A DNA stretch of 7,348 nt from NCBI GenBank assembly GCA_902803455.1, contig CADCQC010000322.1, positions 1 to 7,348 of the forward strand. Direction: 5' to 3'. Source of the DNA: an uncultured Prevotellaceae bacterium. GTDB taxonomy: Bacteria; Bacteroidota; Bacteroidia; Bacteroidales; Bacteroidaceae. Shown here piece by piece: positions 1 to 5,760 of the stretch (the first letter of the stretch is position 1; the number at the start of each line of letters is the position of its first letter). The translations under genes and the position numbers were made by a program. Below the pieces are notes generated by a model, which was not told where the DNA came from, did not search any database, and saw only the letters and a list, made by a program, of their open reading frames with translations.

Positions 1-122
1 AGTACACCGCTATAACCGCCGTTGAGAAGATTGCGCACAACGGCTCCGCCTGGCTTGTGGATATTGTTGCTGCCACCGATCACCACAATGCTCTCGGGGC
101 TTAATAGTTGTCTGTTGATCAT
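1..122 (-). CDS. ADP-forming acyl-CoA synthetase family protein, N-terminal fragment (CoA-binding domain)
   Basis: Only the first 40 codons are in the window; the gene continues past the left edge. The ATG is at 122-120. The peptide begins MINRQLLSPESIVVIGGSNN and continues through a Gly-Gly-Ala-Val-Val-Arg-Asn-Leu-Leu segment. This is the first beta strand, glycine-rich turn and first helix of a Rossmann-type CoA-binding domain, as found at the N-terminus of ADP-forming acetate-CoA ligases and their Pat/AcsA-like relatives. Full members interconvert acyl-CoA and acid plus ATP, with ATP-grasp and phosphohistidine domains downstream, none of which can be seen here. Substrate cannot be judged. 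There is no Shine-Dalgarno sequence before the start. The 148-base gap upstream carries a repeated element that may regulate it. A lone CoA-binding-domain protein is the main alternative. Confidence 0.75.
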   Translation of the reverse strand, partial: MINRQLLSPESIVVIGGSNNIHKPGGAVVRNLLNGGYSGV

Positions 123-148
123 AGTATCAGTTTTTGGGGGTTAGATCC

Positions 149-216
149 TTCTGAATGGTGTGATGTTCTTCTGAAAAGATGTGATGTCTTATATAAAATA
201 ATAAGGTGTGATGTCT
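149..216. repeat. Three imperfect direct copies of TGTGATGT(C)T in the intergenic gap, possible operator
   Basis: TGTGATGT occurs at 159-166, 180-187 and 207-214. Copies 1 and 3 share the longer GGTGTGATGT (157-166 and 205-214), and copies 2 and 3 share TGTGATGTCT (180-189 and 207-216). Copy starts are 21 and 27 bases apart. Copies 1 and 2 are each preceded by TTCTGAA (149-155 and 169-175), so about 20 bases are nearly duplicated. Between copies 2 and 3 is an AT-rich stretch with a short inverted repeat, CTTAT at 188-192 and ATAAG at 201-205. On the minus strand the elements lie upstream of the acyl-CoA synthetase start at 122. A regulator-binding array is my inference; a slippage duplication is the alternative. 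I found no exact TAnnTTTG promoter in this gap. Confidence 0.5.
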
Positions 217-270
217 AAGATACATAGGGTGGCGAGGAACAAGCGGTTTGGCAGCTGACGGGAAAGAGGG

Positions 271-681
271 TTAACTGATGATCGTTGCGACTAATTTGCG
301 GGCTCCACCATAGTCGCGAAACTCACACAGGTAAATGCCTTGCCAGGTGCCTAGATTCAGACGGCCGCCTGTAATAGGGATGGTCACACTCACGCCAAAA
401 AGTGATGACTTGGCATGGGCGGGCATGTCGTCGCTGCCTTCCAACGTGTGCTGGTAATAGGGCTCGTCCTCGGGTACCAGATGGTCGAGAATCGCACTCA
501 TGTCACGTCGCACGTCGGGATCTGCGTTCTCGTTGATGCTCAGACCACAACTGGTGTGCTTCACAAACAGATGAAGCAAACCGGTTGAGGGGAGCGGAGG
601 CAACTGACGCATAATCTCATTGGTCACTAGATGGCAACCTCGACGACGCTGAGTGAGGGTGATTTCCACTTGTGAGATCAT
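271..681 (-). CDS. yjbQ: YjbQ/UPF0047 family protein (annotated as secondary thiamine-phosphate synthase enzyme)
   Basis: This 136-residue protein matches the usual length of the YjbQ family (TIGR00149), a small trimeric cytosolic beta-sandwich protein. Family signatures are clear: the HTSCGLSINENADPDVRRD block at residues 42-60, GSDDMPAHAKSSLFG at 82-96, and LGTWQGIYLCEFRDYGGARK at 110-129. The conserved His42, His89 and acidic residues are those usually placed around the active or metal site. E. coli YjbQ has weak thiamine-phosphate synthase activity in vitro, but the physiological role is unsettled, so the enzyme name should be taken lightly. The start ATG at 681-679 overlaps the TGA stop of the upstream peroxiredoxin gene as ATGA (678-681), which suggests translational coupling. 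It has no promoter of its own that I can see and should be expressed from the one at 1161-1192. Confidence 0.9.
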   Translation of the reverse strand: MISQVEITLTQRRRGCHLVTNEIMRQLPPLPSTGLLHLFVKHTSCGLSINENADPDVRRDMSAILDHLVPEDEPYYQHTLEGSDDMPAHAKSSLFGVSVTIPITGGRLNLGTWQGIYLCEFRDYGGARKLVATIIS

Positions 682-1133
682 TCGCCTGAGAGTATTTGGT
701 TGGCATGGTCCTTGGTCTTGATCTTCTTCGGACCGATAATGCGCTCCACGATACCTTCCTCATTGATGATGAAGGTGGTGCGGAAGGTGCCGAAATACTT
801 GCGGCCATACATACTCTTCTCACCCCATACGCCAAACTGCTCCACAAGGGTCTTGTCTGTATCGGCTATCAAAGGAAAAGGAAGGGAATGCTTGGCGATG
901 AATTTCTGGTGTGACTTGGCATCATCCACACTCGCTCCTACAACGGCATATCCCTGAGACTCCAACTCGCCCAGATGATCGCGAAGATTGCAGGCCTCGG
1001 CTGTGCAACCCGACGTCAGGTCTTTGGGATAGAAATAGAGTACCAATTTCTTACCGCGGAAATCGCTAAGACGTACTTCGTTGCCGTTCTCATCGTACCC
1101 CAATAATTCGGGGGCTTTGTCTCCTATTTGCAT
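678..1133 (-). CDS. bcp: Thioredoxin-dependent thiol peroxidase, Bcp/PrxQ-type peroxiredoxin
   Basis: This 151-residue protein is a full-length Bcp/PrxQ peroxiredoxin, which reduces hydrogen peroxide and organic hydroperoxides using thioredoxin as the usual reductant. It acts in the cytoplasm; no signal peptide is present. The active-site segment YFYPKDLTSGCTAEAC (residues 33-48) contains the PxxxTxxC motif (P36, T40, C43). Cys43 is the expected peroxidatic cysteine and Cys48, five residues later, the expected resolving cysteine, as in E. coli Bcp. Arg118 in GTFRTTFIIN is the conserved active-site arginine. A serine stands where E. coli Bcp has proline in TPGC. The start at 1133 is supported by the MQIGDKAP N-terminus, typical of the family, and by the promoter 28 bases upstream. 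It is the first gene of a two-gene unit with yjbQ. Confidence 0.95.
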   Translation of the reverse strand: MQIGDKAPELLGYDENGNEVRLSDFRGKKLVLYFYPKDLTSGCTAEACNLRDHLGELESQGYAVVGASVDDAKSHQKFIAKHSLPFPLIADTDKTLVEQFGVWGEKSMYGRKYFGTFRTTFIINEEGIVERIIGPKKIKTKDHANQILSGE

Positions 1134-1160
1134 GATGGTTTCGTTTTGAATTATATGTCA

Positions 1161-1192
1161 CAAAATTAGTCTTTTTATTGCTTGCTTCCAAA
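1161..1192 (-). promoter_or_regulatory. Bacteroidales-type promoter for bcp-yjbQ
   Basis: On the minus strand, a TTTG (plus-strand CAAA at 1189-1192) is followed after exactly 20 bases by TAATTTTG (plus-strand CAAAATTA at 1161-1168). This matches the primary sigma factor consensus known from Bacteroides, TTTG-N19-21-TAnnTTTG, at every defined position. The predicted transcript start is just downstream, near 1150-1156, giving a short 5' leader of about 20 bases before the bcp ATG at 1133. It lies in the 71-base gap after the gtrA-like gene, so bcp-yjbQ is probably a separate transcription unit from the larger upstream cluster. Confidence 0.75.
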
Positions 1193-1204
1193 CTTTTTCG
1201 GCTT

Positions 1205-1621
1205 TTATTCCGATTCTTTGGCCGATGATGGAGGCACCCTGTTGCTTTTCCACTTGAAGACCGTGCGTACTAGGATGAAATTCACGGGAATGACTATCAG
1301 ATAGACGGGAATAGGGGCGATACTCTTGCTCAAACCTAAATAGAGGAATAGGTTGAGCAGACAGATATGGAGAAGATAGTTCACCAGATGGGCACCGCCG
1401 AATCCTATGCTCTTACCGATACTGGCCTTCGATTTGAAGGTGAAATACGATGTGAGGAAGAAATTGCAGATCAGACTCAGCACATAGCCCAGCGTATAGG
1501 CTACATTCACATTGATATAGTGCATCAGTACCCAATATATGCCATAGTGGAGCAGCGTGGCGAAGACACCGACAATGCCAAACCGGATGATCTCACCTAA
1601 ATTCTTCTTGTCTAAAGTCAT
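1205..1621 (-). CDS. GtrA family membrane protein, putative polyprenyl-phosphate sugar flippase
   Basis: This 138-residue protein is a typical small GtrA-like (PF04138) integral membrane protein. Four hydrophobic helices are visible at about residues 11-35, 40-62, 75-97 and 101-122. The family hallmarks are present: the RFGIVGVFATLLHY segment in helix 1, a Leu-Ile-Cys-Asn-Phe motif in helix 2 followed by TFKSK, and the PVNFILVRTVFKW ending of helix 4. Relatives are thought to flip polyprenyl-phosphate-linked glucose or other sugars across the inner membrane for O-antigen, teichoic acid or arabinogalactan modification. No GtrB-type sugar-lipid synthase is in the window, so substrate is unknown. 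The gene starts 37 bases after murF-alr on the same strand and is probably the last gene of that operon. The start is supported by the family-typical short hydrophilic lead into helix 1. I see no convincing terminator after it. Confidence 0.88.
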   Translation of the reverse strand: MTLDKKNLGEIIRFGIVGVFATLLHYGIYWVLMHYINVNVAYTLGYVLSLICNFFLTSYFTFKSKASIGKSIGFGGAHLVNYLLHICLLNLFLYLGLSKSIAPIPVYLIVIPVNFILVRTVFKWKSNRVPPSSAKESE

Positions 1622-1658
1622 ATAAATAGATGAATAATTATGTGGCGCGAGGAATCTT

Positions 1659-4127
1659 TCAGTCTTGGAAATAGATGCGCTTCACACGATTGCTCACGGA
1701 GGTCAGCACTTCGTAGGGTATCGTACCGATGGCTTCCGAGAGCACCGTGACGGGAAGATGGTCGCCGAAAATCTCTACTGTATCGCCTTCTGCACAGTCT
1801 ATGTCGGTCACGTCGATCATGGCCACATCCATACAGATGTTGCCCACATAGGGGGCTTTCTTTCCATTGACCAGACAGTAGCAGCGACCTCTGCCCAAAC
1901 CGCGGTTCAGACCGTCGGCATAACCGATGGGGATGGCGGCGATCACACTGTCACGGGTCAGTATGCCTTTGCGGCTGTAACCCACTGTGTCTTCCTTGGG
2001 CACATGGCGCAACTGCAAGATGGTGGTCTTCAGCGTGCTCACGTTGTGGATCACACGTCCGTCACGACTGTCAATGCCATACAGACCAAGACCCAGACGG
2101 CACATGTCGAGCTGACGCTCTGGGAAATGCTCAATGCCTGCGCTGTTGTTGATGTGACGGAGTATCTTGTGGGGGAAGGCGGCTTGCAAGGCCGTGCTGG
2201 CTTCTATGAACCGTTGGTATTGCAGGGTGGAGAAATGATCAAAATCATCACTGTCGGAACCGACAAAATGAGAGAAAACCGAACGTGGCAATACGGCATT
2301 CTGACGCTTCAGACGACGTATCAACTCACTGATGTCGCCGGGGGCAAAGCCCAAACGGTGCATGCCGGTGTCTAATTTGATGTGAATGGGGTAATCGGTG
2401 ATGCCTTCCTTACGGGCTTCGGAAATGATGGCGTCAAGAAGCCGGAAACTGTATACCTCGGGTTCTAGCTCATGGTCAAAAATGGTCTTGAAAGATGACA
2501 TCTCTGGATTCATCACCATGATGTTGCTGGTGATGCCGTTTTTGCGTAAGGTGACTCCTTCATCGGCTACTGCCACGGCCAGATAGTCCACATGGTGGTC
2601 TTGCAGGGTCTTGGCGATCTCCACGGCACCAGCTCCGTAGGCATCGGCTTTGATCATACACACGATTTTTGTGCTGGGCTTCAGATATGAACGGAAGTAA
2701 TTCAAATTGGATACAACAGCGTTCAGATTCACTTCGAGAATGGTCTCATGGACTTTCATCACCAACTGATCGGTGAGCTGGTCGAAGTTGAACTTGCGGG
2801 CTCCTTTCAGCAAGATGACCTCATCGTGGATGGTCTTCATGGCATCGCTGGCGATAAATGATGTCGTGTCAGGGAAAAATTGCTTGTCGGCAATGGTGAT
2901 CTTGTCGGCTTGTGCGGAGATCTCAGGACCGATGCCGATAAATTTTTCCACTCCTCGGCTGGAGGCCAAGGCCGACACTTCGGAGTAGAGTTGTGAGGCG
3001 GGAATGCCACTCTCATAAATATCGCTGAGAATAAGGGTGCGACGTCCTTGGTGATCGGGACGGCGGTTCATGAAATCAAGGGCGATGGCCAATGAGTTGA
3101 TGTCTGAATTATATGAGTCATTGATGAGCGTGCAGCCGCGCTGACCTTCCTTCACCTCCAGACGCATGGCAACGGGTTCCAACTGCACCATGCGGCTGGA
3201 CAACTGGTCGGCAGACAAACCAAAATAGAGGGCAAGAGTGGCACAGGTCACGGAATTGCTGATCGAGGCATCGTCAATGAATGGAAGGGTATAACTGCCG
3301 GATTGACCGCGATAACGGTAGTGGATAATGGTGTCGCTGTCGCACTTGTCCACATCTTCTATATACATGACGGCTTGTGGATCTGTGTGCGAATGACTCA
3401 GTAGTTCTCCTTTAAATCCAGATTCTTCGATGGCTTCACAGATGATGGCATCATCTTGGTCGTAAACCAAAGTCTTGGCCTCCTTCATCAGAAGCAATTT
3501 GTCCAGGCATTTCTCCTTGCGTGAACTGAATTCTTCCTGATGGGCAGCACCGATGTTGGTCAACACGCCTATGGTGGGCTGGATGATGGCTTGTAGGGCT
3601 TTCATCTCACCGGGTTGACTGATGCCGGCTTCCATCAGGGCTACTTCTGTGCGCTCATCCATGAGCCAGACGGACAAGGGAACACCTACCTGGGAATTGT
3701 AACTGCGGGGGGAACGGGTCACCACCATCGTGGGGGACAACAACTGGTAAAGCCATTCCTTCACAACAGTCTTGCCATTGCTGCCGGTGATACCGACCAC
3801 AGGGATGCTGAACCGGTCGCGGTGGCGCTCGGCTAGCCGCTGAAGAGCGACTAAAGTGTTGGATACTTTTAGAAAATTACATCCTTCATACACTGACAGA
3901 TAGTTGTCGGGTAGGGATGATACCACAAAATTTTTCACTCCTCGATGATAGAGATCATCGATATAGCGATGACCGTCATTGCGCTCGGTGCGGAGGGCAA
4001 AAAACAAAGTCTCTTCAGGAAAACAAAGTGAACGACTGTCGGTGAGCAACCACTCTATGGTGGCTTCTGCATAACCGTAACGGTGGGCGCCTATTAGCGT
4101 GGTGATTTTTCCAATGTTGTATTTCAT
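1659..4127 (-). CDS. murF-alr: Bifunctional UDP-N-acetylmuramoyl-tripeptide:D-alanyl-D-alanine ligase / alanine racemase
   Basis: This 822-residue cytoplasmic protein joins two peptidoglycan enzymes. Residues 1 to about 455 are MurF, which uses ATP to add D-Ala-D-Ala to UDP-MurNAc-tripeptide. The P-loop GITGSNGKT is at 112-120 (Lys119), with TNIGAAHQEEF at 190-200, EPVAMRLEV at 317-325 and NDSYNSD at 336-342. Residues from about 460 to 822 are a fold-type III PLP alanine racemase, converting L- to D-alanine. The PLP lysine is Lys493 in MIKADAYGAG; Tyr717 in VGYSRKG is the expected second catalytic base; DTGMHRLGF (586-594), CRLGLGLYG (676-684), IGYADGLNRG (734-743) and GNICMDVAMIDV (762-773) complete the signature. 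All key residues of both halves appear intact. The fusion is typical of Bacteroidota. The ATG at 4127 follows the upstream gene by 10 bases with no Shine-Dalgarno sequence, indicating operon expression. Confidence 0.97.
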   Translation of the reverse strand: MKYNIGKITTLIGAHRYGYAEATIEWLLTDSRSLCFPEETLFFALRTERNDGHRYIDDLYHRGVKNFVVSSLPDNYLSVYEGCNFLKVSNTLVALQRLAERHRDRFSIPVVGITGSNGKTVVKEWLYQLLSPTMVVTRSPRSYNSQVGVPLSVWLMDERTEVALMEAGISQPGEMKALQAIIQPTIGVLTNIGAAHQEEFSSRKEKCLDKLLLMKEAKTLVYDQDDAIICEAIEESGFKGELLSHSHTDPQAVMYIEDVDKCDSDTIIHYRYRGQSGSYTLPFIDDASISNSVTCATLALYFGLSADQLSSRMVQLEPVAMRLEVKEGQRGCTLINDSYNSDINSLAIALDFMNRRPDHQGRRTLILSDIYESGIPASQLYSEVSALASSRGVEKFIGIGPEISAQADKITIADKQFFPDTTSFIASDAMKTIHDEVILLKGARKFNFDQLTDQLVMKVHETILEVNLNAVVSNLNYFRSYLKPSTKIVCMIKADAYGAGAVEIAKTLQDHHVDYLAVAVADEGVTLRKNGITSNIMVMNPEMSSFKTIFDHELEPEVYSFRLLDAIISEARKEGITDYPIHIKLDTGMHRLGFAPGDISELIRRLKRQNAVLPRSVFSHFVGSDSDDFDHFSTLQYQRFIEASTALQAAFPHKILRHINNSAGIEHFPERQLDMCRLGLGLYGIDSRDGRVIHNVSTLKTTILQLRHVPKEDTVGYSRKGILTRDSVIAAIPIGYADGLNRGLGRGRCYCLVNGKKAPYVGNICMDVAMIDVTDIDCAEGDTVEIFGDHLPVTVLSEAIGTIPYEVLTSVSNRVKRIYFQD

Positions 4128-4137
4128 ATTCGATAGG

Positions 4138-5751
4138 TTAATGGGCTATTTGAATGGATAGCTTACGTTCTTCTAAACTCTTGAGGGTCTCTATGCCGTG
4201 ACCACGGTATTTCCAGATGAGGACGTAGGGGTGTCCGGCGATAACCGTGGTATCTATCATTCCAAAAAAATTGGTGCTGCGGTATTCGTCCAGATAGGGG
4301 GCGATTGGCCGTATGTAAAAGGGCAAACGACGATAGTCGGTGGGCTTAAGCGTGATTTTAGCGAAGGTGGGCTTGGAACCTTCTTGGCGCTTGGCGAAAA
4401 ATGGCAGGTCGGGCTCGCTGTTGAAATGGCGATATTGGCTGCTGTCGCGAACAACGGCGTCCACAAACCTACGGGGAACGATGACTGCGCGCTTGTAACC
4501 AAAATGGTGAGAGAGATAGGTGTTGCGGTGGTTGGTCTTTTGGAGCTGAAGGACATAACTGTTGGCATAAGTAGGTAATTCCTTCCATTCCACGATGACT
4601 GGAGCGGCGTGATTTTCCAATTGTGCAAGGGCTTTCTTCGTCTCTTCACGATTGAATAGCAGATGAGGGACGAGGAGAGCCACCATCACAAGGAGGATGG
4701 CATCAGCAGTGATAGCGCTGCCTCGGAGGACAGAGGGAGAGAGACGGACCAGTTGGGACAAGATCAAAACCACACAGAAAAACTCAAAACCAAAGCGTGA
4801 GCGGTTGGCTACACAATGGGTGGCAAAGATGAAGAGAAACGTGACGGCTATGGCGGTCAGTTCCATGGCATTCTGACGAAGGTAGGTGCGCATTCTGACC
4901 TTTCTCATGATGAGGAGAATCAGCAGCATGATGAGGAGGATAGGCAGGGCACGGACGTTGTTCATCATCCACAGCGATTCAACCAGATTGTCTGCATAAT
5001 CGAGATGCTTCCAGGAGATGTCGTGGCGGTGAAGGTTGCTGGGGGAAAAAACCACAAGGAGGGTACCGATAAAAAAACCTGTCAATAGAAACAACCGTGA
5101 ACGGGTAAGCTCTTTCTTGTGGAAAAAGTAATAGACTACATATCCTGCCGACATGCCGATGACGATGCCTTCATGCGTCCAACCGCAGAGTATACCACAG
5201 ATCAGCAGCAAAATATCGTAGCGGCGCTTGAAATGACCACGGATGACCAATAGATCAAATCCTAAAAGCAGCACCGCCACCCATGCGTAATTGACTGATC
5301 CGCTCATCCATAAAAAGGACTCTTTGAAACCGTTGATCAGAAAGAATAATAGGAAGAATGAGAGACTTGCAATGGCCCAGGTGGGGAGGGTCCTGCGTGA
5401 AGGGGCGGGGATTTCGACCTTGCCGCTATAGGGGGATTGGATACTGACGCGGACCACCAGAAGATGAAGAAGCAACACCATCATGAGGGCATTACATACG
5501 TTAAACCACGACTTTCCTAATAATCCGTCGAATGTCTGGATGATGAGATGGGGAACCATACGGCCGTTCTGATACAGATAGTGGTAATATTGGCTCACTA
5601 CAACATCTCTAAACGAATGGATGGGTTGCTTGAGATGAAAGATCAGGTCATAGTTCCAATCATCGCTGTAATAGGGCGTACACCATGTGAAAAACCATAT
5701 CAATAGGCCAATCACAGATAAACAGATAAAATATATGGCTTTCTTGCGCAT
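4138..5751 (-). CDS. Multi-spanning membrane protein, DUF6056-like, possible GT-C-type glycosyltransferase
   Basis: This 537-residue inner membrane protein is not one with a known function. About ten hydrophobic segments are visible, near residues 5-23, 84-101, 125-142, 154-170, 178-195, 197-210, 219-236, 268-283, 297-312 and 347-365, followed by a soluble C-terminal part of about 165 residues. The loop after the first helix carries YYSDDWNY (27-34) with an Asp30-Asp31 pair, then NGRMVPH (62-68). Later come WMSGSVNYAW (148-157), CGWTHEG (189-195) and NRSRFGFEFF (316-325). This pattern resembles the DUF6056 family, and the acidic pair in the first external loop recalls GT-C transferases that use polyprenyl-phosphate sugars. 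That role is an inference; O-antigen polymerase or an unknown transporter are alternatives. It lies 9 bases after the peptidase gene and 10 before murF-alr, so it is probably co-transcribed with both. Confidence 0.65.
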   Translation of the reverse strand: MRKKAIYFICLSVIGLLIWFFTWCTPYYSDDWNYDLIFHLKQPIHSFRDVVVSQYYHYLYQNGRMVPHLIIQTFDGLLGKSWFNVCNALMMVLLLHLLVVRVSIQSPYSGKVEIPAPSRRTLPTWAIASLSFFLLFFLINGFKESFLWMSGSVNYAWVAVLLLGFDLLVIRGHFKRRYDILLLICGILCGWTHEGIVIGMSAGYVVYYFFHKKELTRSRLFLLTGFFIGTLLVVFSPSNLHRHDISWKHLDYADNLVESLWMMNNVRALPILLIMLLILLIMRKVRMRTYLRQNAMELTAIAVTFLFIFATHCVANRSRFGFEFFCVVLILSQLVRLSPSVLRGSAITADAILLVMVALLVPHLLFNREETKKALAQLENHAAPVIVEWKELPTYANSYVLQLQKTNHRNTYLSHHFGYKRAVIVPRRFVDAVVRDSSQYRHFNSEPDLPFFAKRQEGSKPTFAKITLKPTDYRRLPFYIRPIAPYLDEYRSTNFFGMIDTTVIAGHPYVLIWKYRGHGIETLKSLEERKLSIQIAH

Positions 5752-5760
5752 GTCTATATG

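Noticed and set aside
188..205. AT-rich inverted repeat CTTAT-N8-ATAAG as a terminator for yjbQ
   Set aside because: The stem is five weak base pairs without G/C support or a T-tract; I kept it only as part of the repeat description.
617..957. Short open frames on both strands over bcp
   Set aside because: They overlap the clearly coding peroxiredoxin in other frames and have compositions typical of shadow frames.
1188..1204. Possible small hairpin (CCGAAAAAGTTTGG on the minus strand) after the gtrA-like gene as a terminator
   Set aside because: The stem is only about five base pairs with a bulge, lacks a following T-run, and overlaps the TTTG promoter element.
1665..2375. A 236-codon plus-strand open frame
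   Set aside because: It lies wholly antisense to the racemase half of murF-alr, whose motifs are unmistakable. Its product is rich in His, Thr, Val and Gln with no recognisable domain, as expected of a mirror frame.
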